DNA of 64,000 nucleotides, taken from positions 217,896 through 281,895 of the forward strand of contig CAKKQC010000006.1 in assembly GCA_919901855.1 (NCBI GenBank), given 5' to 3'. The position numbers and the translations under genes were made by a program. Under the pieces are notes generated by a model, which made no database searches, had not been told where the DNA came from, and saw only the letters and a program-made list of their open reading frames with translations. This document shows, one piece after another, positions 17,475-27,100 of this stretch (the stretch's first letter is position 1; each line of letters opens with the position of its first letter). This DNA is from a bacterium (GTDB lineage Bacteria > Oederibacteriota > CAKKQC01).

Positions 17475-17804
17475 ATGTCGGAACCGATCCACGTGACCGA
17501 GGCCGATTTCGAGGCGAAGGTCGAGAAGAGCACGCTCCCCGTGCTCGTGGACTTCTGGGCCGAGTGGTGCGGTCCCTGCAAGATGATCGCGCCGCTCGTC
17601 GAGGAGCTCGCGAATGAACTCGACGGCAAGTTCGTCCTCGTCAAGGTCGACGTGGACAAGGCACCCGCCGTGGCGGAGAAGCTGGGCATCCAGAGCATTC
17701 CGACGCTCGTGATCTTCATGGGGGGGAAGCCCGTCAAGAACCTCGTCGGCTTCCTGCCCAAACCCGAGATCAAGAAGGCGCTGGCCGCCGCCGGAATCGC
17801 CTGA
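17475..17804 (+). CDS. trxA: Thioredoxin
   Basis: 109 residues, with the strong ribosome-binding site AAGGAGG (17464-17470) 7 nt before the ATG. It is a classical thioredoxin: VLVDFWAEWCGPCKMIAP with the redox pair Cys32/Cys35, the buried Asp (VDFW), the cis-Pro in SIPTLVIF and the C-terminal G(F)LPK. It is a cytoplasmic disulfide reductase, normally recycled by thioredoxin reductase (not in the window). It ends 16 nt from the convergent gene on the other strand. Confidence 0.96.
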   Translation: MSEPIHVTEADFEAKVEKSTLPVLVDFWAEWCGPCKMIAPLVEELANELDGKFVLVKVDVDKAPAVAEKLGIQSIPTLVIFMGGKPVKNLVGFLPKPEIKKALAAAGIA

Positions 17805-17820
17805 CCCGGGGCGCCGGCCT

Positions 17821-18189
17821 CTAGCGGCAGCAGCTCCGGCAGCGGCGCACGGCGCGCCGCGTAGCCACGACCCCGTCCTCATAGAAGGATTCGGCCACCA
17901 CGGCCATCCGGATGACCGCCCGGCCATAGCGGGAGCGGACATCGACGAGGGGCAGGACTTCCACCGGAGTGGAAACGGCCGCCACCTGCGCGGCCGGCGT
18001 CTGGGGGGGCTGTTCGAAGCGGACCGCCGACGCCGGACCGATCGCGACGACGTCGCCGGGTGCCGATGCGCGAACCGCGGCGCGCGCGACGGGAGCGGGA
18101 GCGTGAGGCAGGGCGAACTGGGCGATAACCGATCCGACGAGGCCCAAGATCGCGACTGTGACCAGAAGGAGCGGTAACCGCCGGTCCAT
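17821..18189 (-). CDS. Small membrane-anchored or secreted protein with Cys/Arg-rich tail
   Basis: 122 residues from the ATG at 18189. A short basic start (MDRRLP) and a hydrophobic segment (about 6-24, LLLVTVAILGLVGSVIAQF) give a signal anchor. An Ala/Val/Pro-rich linker and a small beta-like region follow, and the protein ends in RRAVRRCRSCCR. I know no family. The start is supported by a sigma70-like promoter placing the transcript start at the ATG. It does not overlap the dehydratase gene upstream (10-nt gap). Confidence 0.55.
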   Translation of the reverse strand: MDRRLPLLLVTVAILGLVGSVIAQFALPHAPAPVARAAVRASAPGDVVAIGPASAVRFEQPPQTPAAQVAAVSTPVEVLPLVDVRSRYGRAVIRMAVVAESFYEDGVVATRRAVRRCRSCCR

Positions 18190-18196
18190 GACCCCG

Positions 18197-18225
18197 ATCC
18201 TACCAGTCCGTGACCGACCCGTCAA
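18197..18225 (-). promoter_or_regulatory. Sigma70-type promoter, predicted leaderless
   Basis: On the minus strand, TTGACG (18225-18220), a 17-nt spacer, TAGGAT (18202-18197), then 7 nt to the ATG at 18189. This is the best-matching promoter in the window and predicts a transcript beginning at the start codon. It overlaps the 3' end of the dehydratase gene. Confidence 0.6.
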
Positions 18226-19351
18226 CGAGGACGGCCTCGGGCTGCCGGGTCTCGATGGGGGGGTGTTTGGCGCACTCGGCCTCGTTGACCTCGACGCCCA
18301 GCCCCGGGCGGTCGCCGGGATGGGCATACCCATCCTTGATTTCCAGCGCCGGCCCCACGACCTCGTAGCGCCAGCTATGGTGGCGCTGGATGACCTCCTG
18401 GATCAGGAAGTTCGGCGTCGCCATCCCCAGGTGCAGGCAGGCCTGGGTGTTGATGTGGCTCAGGGGGTTGTGGAACGCCATCGACATGTAATGCGTCTCG
18501 GCCAGCGCCGCGATTCGCCTCGCCTCCGAGATCCCGCCGCAGTGGGAGGGGTCCGGCTGGAGGACCTCGACGGCCCTAGAGGCGATCAGGGGCTCGAACT
18601 CCCACCGGGTGGCGAGCCGCTCGCCGGCCGCGATTGGGATCCGGACCTGGTCGGCGACCTTCTTCATTCCCGACACCGAGTAGGGCAGGCACGGTTCCTC
18701 GAGGAACAGAAGGCCGAGGCCTTCGAGAGCCTTTCCGATTTCAACGCTGAGCGCGGGGGAGCACCGCCCGTGGAGGTCCACCATGAGGTCAACTCCGTCA
18801 CCGATCGCCCGCCGGATCTCGGCGATCTCGGCCACGGACGCCTTGACCGCCGCCGCGCCCTCCATCGGGCGGTTCATCCTCGACGGGCCGCACTTGAGGG
18901 CGGTGAGGCCGTCCACGAGGCTCGCCTGCGCGATCTCGCCGAGCGTCTGGGATTTCGCCCGAGGTATGCCGTCGCCGGTCAGGTGGCCGTAGAGGCGGAC
19001 CCGGTCGCGGACGGCGCCGCCCAGAAGCCGGTAGACGGGCTGGTTCAGCGACTTGCCCAGGATATCCCAGCAGGCCTGGTCGATCCCGCTCATCGCGCTC
19101 GCGACCACGATCCCGCCGCGGTAGAAGGCGCCGCGGTGCATGAGCTGCCAGAGGCGCTCGATCCGGGTGGGGTCCTGGCCGAGCACGAGCGGCTCGAGGT
19201 CCCGGATCGCGCCCGCGACCGCGTTCGTCTTCCACTCGAGGCTGGACTCGCCCCACCCGATCAGCCCGGGGACGTCGGTCTCGACCCTGACGAAGACCCA
19301 GTTGATGTACCCGCCGTTAACGAGGACCGGTTTCAGTCCCGTGATCTTCAT
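18200..19351 (-). CDS. Enolase-superfamily (mandelate racemase/galactonate dehydratase-like) enzyme
   Basis: 383 residues from the ATG at 19351, overlapping the dcd stop (ATGA). An N-terminal capping domain (about 1-120) precedes a TIM barrel with metal-ligand motifs in order: [26 protein letters not shown]. Later come [12 protein letters not shown] and HNPLSHI. The DLHGR, EEP, GER, HCGG, HNP series matches the acid-sugar dehydratase group around D-galactonate dehydratase. Mg-dependent removal of water from an aldonic acid is likely; the substrate cannot be fixed from sequence. Other sugar-acid-type genes (SMP-30, SDR, Gfo/Idh/MocA, a second enolase-superfamily gene) are scattered in the window. 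Coupling to dcd is unexpected. Confidence 0.85.
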   Translation of the reverse strand: MKITGLKPVLVNGGYINWVFVRVETDVPGLIGWGESSLEWKTNAVAGAIRDLEPLVLGQDPTRIERLWQLMHRGAFYRGGIVVASAMSGIDQACWDILGKSLNQPVYRLLGGAVRDRVRLYGHLTGDGIPRAKSQTLGEIAQASLVDGLTALKCGPSRMNRPMEGAAAVKASVAEIAEIRRAIGDGVDLMVDLHGRCSPALSVEIGKALEGLGLLFLEEPCLPYSVSGMKKVADQVRIPIAAGERLATRWEFEPLIASRAVEVLQPDPSHCGGISEARRIAALAETHYMSMAFHNPLSHINTQACLHLGMATPNFLIQEVIQRHHSWRYEVVGPALEIKDGYAHPGDRPGLGVEVNEAECAKHPPIETRQPEAVLVDGSVTDW

Positions 19352-19902
19352 AGCTTGGGGAGGGTGATGCTCGTCTGCTTCTGGTACTTGCCCTTCTTGT
19401 CCGCGTAGCTGACCTCGCAGGGCTCGTCCGCCTCCAGGAAGAGGACCTGGGCGATTCCCTCGTTGGCGTAGATGCGGGCGGGCTGGGGGCTCGTGTTCGA
19501 GATCTCGAGCGTCGCGAACCCCTCCCACTCGGGTTCGAACGGGGTCACGTTCGTGATGATCCCGCACCGGGCGTACGTGCTCTTGCCAAGGCAGATCGTG
19601 AGGACCCCGCGCGGGATGCGGAAGTACTCGAGCGTGCGGGCGAGGACGAAGCTGTTCGGCGGGATGATGCACACGGGGGCCTTGAGGTCCACGAGCGACT
19701 TGGGGTCGAAGGCCTTGGGGTCCACGGTGTTCCCCCAGACGTTCGTGAAGATCTTGAACTCGTCGGCGACCCGGATGTCGTACCCGTAGGAGGAGACGCC
19801 GTAGGAGATGACCCCGTCGCGGACCTGGGCCTCCTCGAAAGGCTCGATCATGCGGTGTTTCCGGCACTGCTCGCGGATCCAGCGGTCGGCCTTGAGTCCC
19901 AT
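19348..19902 (-). CDS. dcd: dCTP deaminase
   Basis: 184 residues. It shows the trimeric dUTPase/Dcd fold motifs: [37 protein letters not shown] (the nucleotide-binding serine segment) and [18 protein letters not shown] with the catalytic Glu. It deaminates dCTP to dUTP for thymidylate supply. Length and motifs fit the proteobacterial-type monofunctional enzyme. Its stop overlaps the start of the dehydratase gene, so the two are probably co-translated. It is divergent from the ATP synthase operon with 99 nt between starts. Confidence 0.94.
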   Translation of the reverse strand: MGLKADRWIREQCRKHRMIEPFEEAQVRDGVISYGVSSYGYDIRVADEFKIFTNVWGNTVDPKAFDPKSLVDLKAPVCIIPPNSFVLARTLEYFRIPRGVLTICLGKSTYARCGIITNVTPFEPEWEGFATLEISNTSPQPARIYANEGIAQVLFLEADEPCEVSYADKKGKYQKQTSITLPKL

Positions 19903-19988
19903 GGCTGGACACGAGCGTAACCAATCCCATGATCCCGGTCAAGGCGGCACCTGACCCGCGTGTCATATTGCGGGGGGACCGGTTCGGG

Positions 19989-19994
19989 TAGAAT
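19989..19994 (+). promoter_or_regulatory. Putative -10 (TAGAAT) of the ATP synthase operon
   Basis: TAGAAT ends 7 nt before the ATG at 20002; a TTGCGG 15 nt upstream is a poor -35. The spacing predicts a leaderless or nearly leaderless operon transcript. Confidence 0.4.
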
Positions 19995-20001
19995 GCCCGC
20001 C

Positions 20002-20205
20002 ATGGTGCAGGACCGGAACGCGTGGACGCAGACGGGCCGGATCGGGTCGTTCGGGCTCGTCATGGGGATCGCGATGCTCGTCTGCGGAGGCGTGGGGGTG
20101 TTCGTGGACCGGGTCCTCGGCACGGCGCCCGTGATGACGGCGATCCTGTTCCTCGGGGGCGGTGCAGCGGCCTTTTGGTATGGTATCGTCAACATCCTGA
20201 AATGA
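20002..20205 (+). CDS. atpI: AtpI/AtpZ-like small membrane protein of the ATP synthase operon
   Basis: 67 residues from the ATG at 20002 (ATG 19993 would add three). Two hydrophobic segments (about 17-37 and 45-65) separated by VFVDRVLGTAP match the small F0F1 gene-1 proteins (AtpI/AtpZ family) that assist c-ring assembly or Mg/Ca transport. It is the first gene of a complete atp operon; its stop overlaps the next start (ATGA). Confidence 0.75.
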   Translation: MVQDRNAWTQTGRIGSFGLVMGIAMLVCGGVGVFVDRVLGTAPVMTAILFLGGGAAAFWYGIVNILK

Positions 20206-20477
20206 GCGCAAGCCTTGCGGTGCTCATCGGGCTGGTTGCCGGCGGCGGGCTGGGCGTGATCGCCGGCCGCGACCTGACGGCGTCGGTCATGGAGCTCGCC
20301 GCGTCCCGCGGCCGGGCGAAGGCCGCTTGGGGGCTGGTCCGGCGCCTCTCCATCCTCGCGGCCGGCCTCCTCGGGTCCCTCCTCATCGGGCCATACGCCT
20401 GGGCGGGGCTGGCGGCCGGCTACCTCGGGGCCTTCTCGGTCGTCGTGCTGCGGGAGATCAAAGTCCATGTCGGGTGA
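20202..20477 (+). CDS. ATP synthase I-chain-like membrane protein
   Basis: 91 residues overlapping atpI by 4 nt and atpB by 11 nt. It has three hydrophobic stretches (about 4-22, 45-65, 68-85) and resembles the poorly conserved ATP synthase subunit I / AtpR-type proteins found between atpI/atpZ and atpB. It probably helps assemble the membrane part; assignment is mainly by position and membrane pattern. Confidence 0.6.
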   Translation: MSASLAVLIGLVAGGGLGVIAGRDLTASVMELAASRGRAKAAWGLVRRLSILAAGLLGSLLIGPYAWAGLAAGYLGAFSVVVLREIKVHVG

Positions 20478-21303
20478 AGGCGGGCTGCCGCATTCGCTCC
20501 ACATCCTCCCGCCCCTGCACATTCCGGCCATGCCCGGGGCGCCGGAGGTGGACTCCTACGCGGCCTCATTCTGGTTTCTCACGGCGGGGATCATCCTCGG
20601 GCTCTCCCTGCTCATGCGCGTCATGATGGCCGTCTCGCCGGGCGTGATCCAGAACCTGATCGAGTGGCTCGTGGAAACCGTGCAGGAGCTCGCGGACTCG
20701 ATCCTCGGGCCGGCGGCAGAGCGGTTCATGCCGCTCTTCATCGCCCTCTTCCTCTTCATCCTGACCGGCAACCTCCTCGGGTTGCTTCCCGGGTGCATGT
20801 CGCCGACGGCTTCGTACCACACCAACGCCGCGATGGCCATCGTCGTCGCGCTCGCCACCCAGTACGCGGGGATCCGCGCGCACGGGCTCAAGGGCTACCT
20901 CAGGCACTTCATGCCGCCGCCGTGCCCGTGGTGGCTCATGTACTCGCTGATGTGGTGGATGTGGCCGCTCATCCACGTGCTCGAGCAGTTCATCCGGCCG
21001 ATCTCGCTCACCATGCGGTTGTTCGGCAACATCTTCGCCAAGGAGATCCTGCTCCTCATGCTCGCCTTCGTCGCCGCGACCTTCATGCTGAGCCCGTCGG
21101 CCGTGATCAAGGGGTTTTCCGTCCTGCCGTTCATCCTGCGGCCCGCCATCATCCTGCTCGGCACGCTGGTTTCGATCGTGCAGGCGGCGGTGTTCACGAT
21201 CCTGACGATGGTCTTCGTGGCCATGGCGATGGAGGGGCACGAGGAGGGGCACGGGGAAGCCGTGGCCCGCGAGGAGTCTGGTTCCGGAATTACACACTCT
21301 TGA
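20467..21303 (+). CDS. atpB: F-type ATP synthase subunit a
   Basis: 278 residues with five or six membrane helices. The family block [16 protein letters not shown] carries the essential stator Arg facing the c-ring, preceded by the amphipathic segments that bear the half-channels. A His-rich N terminus ([14 protein letters not shown]) precedes helix 1, and the C terminus is His/Glu-rich (EGHEEGHGE). It forms the ion path of the F0 part with the c-ring. Its start overlaps the previous gene. Confidence 0.93.
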   Translation: MSGEGGLPHSLHILPPLHIPAMPGAPEVDSYAASFWFLTAGIILGLSLLMRVMMAVSPGVIQNLIEWLVETVQELADSILGPAAERFMPLFIALFLFILTGNLLGLLPGCMSPTASYHTNAAMAIVVALATQYAGIRAHGLKGYLRHFMPPPCPWWLMYSLMWWMWPLIHVLEQFIRPISLTMRLFGNIFAKEILLLMLAFVAATFMLSPSAVIKGFSVLPFILRPAIILLGTLVSIVQAAVFTILTMVFVAMAMEGHEEGHGEAVAREESGSGITHS

Positions 21304-21317
21304 CGGGAGGAAAGCCG

Positions 21318-21665
21318 ATGAAGAAGGTGATGTTGTCTCTCGCGATGTGGCTGACGCCGGCGGCGGCCTTCGCCGCGACGGCGGCCGCGGAGCCGTCCAA
21401 CAGCGGCGTGGCCATGTTCTTTGCCGCCGTGGTCGTGACGGCGGGATTCGCGCTCGCGCTGTCCGCGTTCGGCGGGGCGATCGGGCAGGGTAACGTGGCG
21501 GGCCGGGCGATGGAAGCGATAGCGCGCCAGCCGGAAGCGGCGGGACGCATTCAGACCGCGATGCTGCTGGGGCTGGCGTTCATCGAGTCCCTCGTCATCT
21601 ACGTCCTGCTCATCGCGTTCATCATGCTGTTCGCCCTGCCGTTCACGAAGTCGATCACGGGCTGA
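21318..21665 (+). CDS. atpE: F-type ATP synthase subunit c with N-terminal hydrophobic extension
   Basis: 115 residues, longer than the usual 75-90 because of an N-terminal signal-like helix (1-20, ending AAAFAAT) before the hairpin. Ribosome-binding site GGGAGGAAAG lies before the ATG. The two-helix hairpin has the GAIGQG segment, the RQPEA loop and the ion-binding carboxylate Glu90 in AFIESLVIY. Gln57, Glu90, Ser91 and Tyr95 align by spacing with the Na+-site residues Q32/E65/S66/Y70 of Ilyobacter, but T67 is replaced by Leu, so ion specificity is open. The extension may be cleaved on insertion. Confidence 0.92.
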   Translation: MKKVMLSLAMWLTPAAAFAATAAAEPSNSGVAMFFAAVVVTAGFALALSAFGGAIGQGNVAGRAMEAIARQPEAAGRIQTAMLLGLAFIESLVIYVLLIAFIMLFALPFTKSITG

Positions 21666-22165
21666 TGGAAACGCCGGCCTGGACGCTCCTGATCGTCCAG
21701 CTCCTGACGTTTGCGATCGGCGCCCTGGGGTTGTACTTCCTGGCGTTGAAGCCCATCCGGGCGATCCTGGAGGAGCGGAAGCGCAGGATTCTGCACGCGC
21801 AGGCGGAAGCCGAAGCGGCGCGGCGGCAGGCGCAGGCGAACTCGGAGGAGCTGGCGAAGCGCATCGCGAAGCTCGAGGGTGAGACGCGGGAACGGATGAA
21901 GAAGGCCGAAGTCGAGGCGCGGAAGACGAAGGACGCGGCGCTGGCGGAGGCCCGCAAGCAGGCGATGGCGGTCGTGGAGCAGGCCCGGGTGCAGATGAAG
22001 CGGGAGCGGGTGCAGACCCGCGACCAGCTCCGGCGCGAGGTCGCGCGGCTGTCGGTCGCGATGGCCCGGAAGGTGGCGGGGGTCTCGATCTCGGCCCGCG
22101 ACAAGAAGAGGCTCATCGACCGGGTTATCGCCGAACTGCCCAAGCGGCTGGACGCGGACGCGTGA
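21665..22165 (+). CDS. atpF: F-type ATP synthase subunit b
   Basis: 166 residues starting at an ATG that shares one base with the atpE stop. There is one N-terminal membrane helix (about 5-27), then a long charged coiled coil rich in Ala, Glu, Lys and Arg (KRRILHAQAEAEAARRQA and onward). It forms the peripheral stalk linking F0 to F1 through delta. Only one b gene is present, implying a homodimer. It overlaps atpH by 4 nt (GTGA). Confidence 0.92.
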   Translation: METPAWTLLIVQLLTFAIGALGLYFLALKPIRAILEERKRRILHAQAEAEAARRQAQANSEELAKRIAKLEGETRERMKKAEVEARKTKDAALAEARKQAMAVVEQARVQMKRERVQTRDQLRREVARLSVAMARKVAGVSISARDKKRLIDRVIAELPKRLDADA

Positions 22166-22716
22166 AGGGATCATCCCGCGCGCTCGCCCACCAGCTCGCC
22201 CTGCTGGCGTTCCGGCAGGCCGAGGTCGAGGGGGACGTCGAGGCGACGGGGACGACGCTCGCCCGCGCGGGCGGGATCGTGAGCCGGCACTTCGAGCTGC
22301 GGCAGGTGCTCCTGCACCCGTCCGTGGGCGCGGAGCGCAAGCTGGAGCTCCTCGGCCGGCTCCTGCCGCTGGCGGGGACGGGGGCGTCCGTCCTGCGGGC
22401 CGTGCTGGAACGGCGGCTCGCCGGGATGCTGTCCGGGATCTCGCGCGCCTACGGCGGAATCGCGGCGGCGCAGTCCGCGACGGCCACCGTCCTCGTCGAG
22501 GCGGCCGCTCCGCTCACGAGGCGCGACGTGGCGAGGATCCGGGAGACGCTCGAGCGGTCCATGCACCGCCCGGTCGCGCTCAAGGTCGTGACCCGGCGGG
22601 AGCTGATCGGCGGGCTCCGCGTGGTCGCGGGGGAACTGGTGATCGACGGGACCGTCAAGGGCGCGCTGGACCGGCTGGAGCGCGAACTCGTGACGGACGA
22701 TTCGAGAAGGGGGTGA
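22162..22716 (+). CDS. atpH: F-type ATP synthase subunit delta
   Basis: 184 residues from a GTG start overlapping atpF. An N-terminal helical domain (about 1-105) precedes the family C-terminal signature ([32 protein letters not shown]). It caps the F1 head and binds subunit b. Seven nt separate it from atpA. Confidence 0.92.
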   Translation: MKGSSRALAHQLALLAFRQAEVEGDVEATGTTLARAGGIVSRHFELRQVLLHPSVGAERKLELLGRLLPLAGTGASVLRAVLERRLAGMLSGISRAYGGIAAAQSATATVLVEAAAPLTRRDVARIRETLERSMHRPVALKVVTRRELIGGLRVVAGELVIDGTVKGALDRLERELVTDDSRRG

Positions 22717-22723
22717 GTTTACG

Positions 22724-24244
22724 ATGGCATCCGTGAAGAGTTTCGAGGACCTGATCTCCAAGCAGCTCGCGGGGTTCGAGCCCGGGCTGGACGTGGCCGA
22801 GACCGGGGTCGTGACCTCGGTCGGCGACGGCGTGGCCCGGCTGTCGGGGCTGGGCAACGTCATGGCTTCCGAGCTGCTCGAGTTCCCGGGCGGCGCGTTC
22901 GGGATCGCCATGAACCTCGAGCGCGACGAGGTGGGCGTGATTCTGCTCGGCGAGGGGACGCACATCCACGAGGGCGACCAGGCACGCCGGACGGGCCGCA
23001 TCGCGGAGGTGCCCGTGGGCGAGGGGTTGCTGGGCCGCGTCGTGAACGCGCTGGGCCAGCCCATCGACGGCAAGGGGCCCATCAAGGCCGAGGCGAACCG
23101 CCCGCTCGAGGTCCGGGCGCCCGGCGTCGTCGAACGCCAGCCGGTGAAGGAGCCGCTGCAAACAGGAATCAAGGCCGTGGACGCGATGACGAACATCGGC
23201 CGGGGCCAGCGGGAGCTGATCATCGGCGACCGCCAGACCGGCAAGACCGCGCTCTGCGTCGACACGATCATCAACCAGAAGGGCGGCGACGTGAAGTGCA
23301 TCTACGTCGCCATCGGGCAGAAGAACTCGACCGTGGCCGCCCTCGTGCGCACGCTCGAGGAGCACGGCGCCATGGATTACACGACCGTGGTCGTGGCCGG
23401 CGCCTCCGACCCCGCGCCCCAGCAGTACCTGGCGCCGTTCGCCGGGTGCGCGATGGGCGAGTACTTCCGGGACAAGGGCGGGCACGCGCTCATAGTCTAC
23501 GACGACCTCTACAAGCACGCGGTCGCGTACCGCCAGCTCGCGCTCGTCCTGCGCCGCCCGCCCGGCCGCGAGGCCTTCCCGGGCGACATCTTCTACCTGC
23601 ACTCGCGCCTGCTGGAACGGGCCGCCAAGCTATCGGATGAGCGGGGGAAGGGGTCGTTGACAGCCCTGCCCATCATCGAGACGCAGGAAGGCGACGTGTC
23701 GGCCTACATCCCGACCAACGTCATCTCGATCACGGACGGGCAGATCTACCTCGTGCCGGCCCTGTTCTACCAGGGCGTCCGGCCCGCGGTCGACGTCGGG
23801 ATCTCGGTGTCCCGCGTCGGCGGGTCGGCCCAGATCAAGGCCATGAAGCAGATCGCGGGGCCGCTCCGCATGAACATGTCCCAGTACCGCGAGCTCGAGG
23901 TTTTCTCCAAGTTCGGGGCCGAGCTCGACAAGTCGACGTCGGCCCAGCTCGCGCGCGGGGAGCGCATGGTCGAGGTCCTCAAGCAGCCCCAGTACGGCCC
24001 GCTCCCGGTGGAGAAACAGATCGCGATCATCTACGCGGGGACCAACGGGTTCCTGGACGGCCTGGCCGTCTCCGACGTCCAGCGGTTCGAGAGCGAGCTC
24101 TATGCCTTCCTCGACGGCAAGCGCGCGGCGGTGCTCAAGGAGATCCGGGAGAAGAAGGAGATGACGGAAGACCTCAAGCACAAGCTGGACGAGGCGCTGG
24201 AGGCGTTCAAGAACGAGTTCAAGAAGTCCCAGGACGCGAAGTAG
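22724..24244 (+). CDS. atpA: F-type ATP synthase subunit alpha
   Basis: 506 residues, standard length. N-terminal beta barrel, Walker [19 protein letters not shown] (Walker B region), [23 protein letters not shown] with the arginine-finger region near [10 protein letters not shown], and a C-terminal helical domain. It is a non-catalytic nucleotide-binding F1 subunit. The ribosome-binding site is GAAGGGGG just before the ATG. Confidence 0.97.
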   Translation: MASVKSFEDLISKQLAGFEPGLDVAETGVVTSVGDGVARLSGLGNVMASELLEFPGGAFGIAMNLERDEVGVILLGEGTHIHEGDQARRTGRIAEVPVGEGLLGRVVNALGQPIDGKGPIKAEANRPLEVRAPGVVERQPVKEPLQTGIKAVDAMTNIGRGQRELIIGDRQTGKTALCVDTIINQKGGDVKCIYVAIGQKNSTVAALVRTLEEHGAMDYTTVVVAGASDPAPQQYLAPFAGCAMGEYFRDKGGHALIVYDDLYKHAVAYRQLALVLRRPPGREAFPGDIFYLHSRLLERAAKLSDERGKGSLTALPIIETQEGDVSAYIPTNVISITDGQIYLVPALFYQGVRPAVDVGISVSRVGGSAQIKAMKQIAGPLRMNMSQYRELEVFSKFGAELDKSTSAQLARGERMVEVLKQPQYGPLPVEKQIAIIYAGTNGFLDGLAVSDVQRFESELYAFLDGKRAAVLKEIREKKEMTEDLKHKLDEALEAFKNEFKKSQDAK

Positions 24245-24262
24245 GAGGACTAGACAGAACCC

Positions 24263-25159
24263 ATGGCCGCGATCAAGGAAGTCCGGCAGCGCATCAAGGC
24301 CGTGCGAGGCATCGGCCAGGTCACGAAGGCCATGAAGATGGTCGCGACCGTCAAGATGCGCCGCGTCCAGGACAAGATGATCCAGAGCCGGGTCTACACG
24401 GACACGCTGTACGCGATGGCGGCCCGGCTCGTGGCGGCCGCGGGCACGGAGGTCACGCACCCGCTCCTCGACCAGCCGCCGGGGCTCGGCGCCAGCGCAG
24501 CTGGCGCCGGGGACCGCTCCTGCGGTCCGGAAGTCCTTGTCGTGATCGGTTCCGACCGGGGGCTGTGCGGGTCGTTCAACACCGGGCTCTTCCGGTACGT
24601 CCTCGCCCAGATCCGGGGCCAGGAGTCGATGGTGAACCTCGTGACCGTCGGCCGCAAGACGCGCGAGTTCTGGGGCCGTCATGCGTTCCAGGTGGTCCAG
24701 TCGCACGAGAAGCTCGGGTTCCCGATCACGTGGGATGAGTCGGAGAAGATCGGCCGCGACCTGGCGTCCCTGCACTCGTTCATGCAGCTCTCGCGGGTCC
24801 GGCTCGCGTACCAGCGGTTCGTGTCGGCCGGCGTCTCCCGGCCCGTCATCGTGCCCTGGCTCCCGTTCAAGCAGGCCGAGGCTTCCAGCCCGGCGGCGAC
24901 GGAGTTGCGGTGCGAGCCGTCCGTGGAGGCGGTCCTGGACCTCATCCTGCCGCGGGCGCTGACGGCGCAACTGCACCGCGCGCTCCTGGAGGCGCAGGCC
25001 TCGGAGCAGGGCGCGCGCATGGTCGCGATGGACAACGCGACGACGAACGCGGAGGAGCTGACGGGGGACCTGACCCTGTTGGCGAACAAGCTGCGGCAGA
25101 CGGGCATCACTAAGGAACTTCTTGAGATTACAACCGGCGCGGAAGCGCTGGGCGCCTAG
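24263..25159 (+). CDS. atpG: F-type ATP synthase subunit gamma
   Basis: 298 residues. Conserved N-terminal helix (IKEVRQRIKAVRGIGQVTKAMKMVATVKM), the central GSDRGLCGSFN block and the C-terminal helix (MDNATTNAEEL, NKLRQTGITKELLEI). It forms the rotating central stalk. A run of Ala/Gly/Ser between about 75 and 95 looks like a loop insertion. GGAGG lies about 15 nt before the ATG, a long spacing. Confidence 0.95.
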   Translation: MAAIKEVRQRIKAVRGIGQVTKAMKMVATVKMRRVQDKMIQSRVYTDTLYAMAARLVAAAGTEVTHPLLDQPPGLGASAAGAGDRSCGPEVLVVIGSDRGLCGSFNTGLFRYVLAQIRGQESMVNLVTVGRKTREFWGRHAFQVVQSHEKLGFPITWDESEKIGRDLASLHSFMQLSRVRLAYQRFVSAGVSRPVIVPWLPFKQAEASSPAATELRCEPSVEAVLDLILPRALTAQLHRALLEAQASEQGARMVAMDNATTNAEELTGDLTLLANKLRQTGITKELLEITTGAEALGA

Positions 25160-25175
25160 CGGCGCTTACGCTTAG

Positions 25176-26615
<1,440 letters not shown>

Positions 26616-26628
26616 GGATTCTTCCGGC

Positions 26629-26889
26629 ATGAAGTCGTTCGCGCTCCGGATCGTCGGGCCCGAGGGGGTCCTGGCCGAGGAGGCCGCGGCGGAGAGCCTC
26701 GTGCTGCCCGGCGCCGCGGGGTCGCTCGGGGTCTGGGCGGGCCACGAGCCGTGGACGGTCCTGCTAGAGCGGGGCGCGGTGTCGTGGCGCGGCGCCGGCT
26801 CCCAGTGGAAGAGCGTCGATATCGCCTCCGGCGTGGCGGCCATCGAAGGCGCCCGGACGGTCGTCCTCGCCGACGCCGCCGGGAAGTAG
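26629..26889 (+). CDS. atpC: F-type ATP synthase subunit epsilon, short form without C-terminal helices
   Basis: 86 residues, against about 130-140 in most bacteria. The N-terminal beta-sandwich is present (LRIVGPEGVLAEEAAAESLVLPGAAGSLGVWAGHEP begins it, and a strand near ASGVAAIEGARTVVLADAA ends it), but the two C-terminal helices that inhibit rotation are absent. There is no downstream frame that would restore them, so this looks like a natural short epsilon. It is the last gene of the operon. Confidence 0.88.
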   Translation: MKSFALRIVGPEGVLAEEAAAESLVLPGAAGSLGVWAGHEPWTVLLERGAVSWRGAGSQWKSVDIASGVAAIEGARTVVLADAAGK

Positions 26890-26947
26890 CCGGCCAGAGC
26901 CTCCAGGCTATGCCGATGGTGGGCATCCAGATACTTAGCATTCCGGC

Positions 26948-27091
26948 TCACATTGAGAGAGGCAGCGCATATGCGGTCACAGTCTGTGACCGCATCAAGG
27001 CGAAACGTCCGCCGGCGTTGTAGGCGACGATCGTCTCCGCGTTCCGCGTGCCGAGGGCGCGCACGACCGTGACGGGCCGGCGCCGGGTCAT
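26948..27091 (-). CDS. Possible 47-residue peptide, doubtful
   Basis: An ATG frame begins 9 nt after the stop of the Gfo/Idh/MocA gene on the same strand. The peptide starts MTRRRPVTVVRALGTRNAE and crosses the perfect inverted repeat at 26971-26995. There is no family match and no ribosome-binding site. It may be a chance frame or a gene remnant. Confidence 0.15.
   Translation of the reverse strand: MTRRRPVTVVRALGTRNAETIVAYNAGGRFALMRSQTVTAYALPLSM
26971..26995. terminator. Perfect 11-bp inverted repeat with 3-nt loop
   Basis: ATGCGGTCACA-GTC-TGTGACCGCAT lies 82 nt after atpC and 106 nt before the end of the convergent oxidoreductase gene. There is no T-run on either strand. It could act as a two-way terminator or as a protein-binding palindrome. 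Confidence 0.45.
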
Positions 27092-27100
27092 GCCGCGGTC

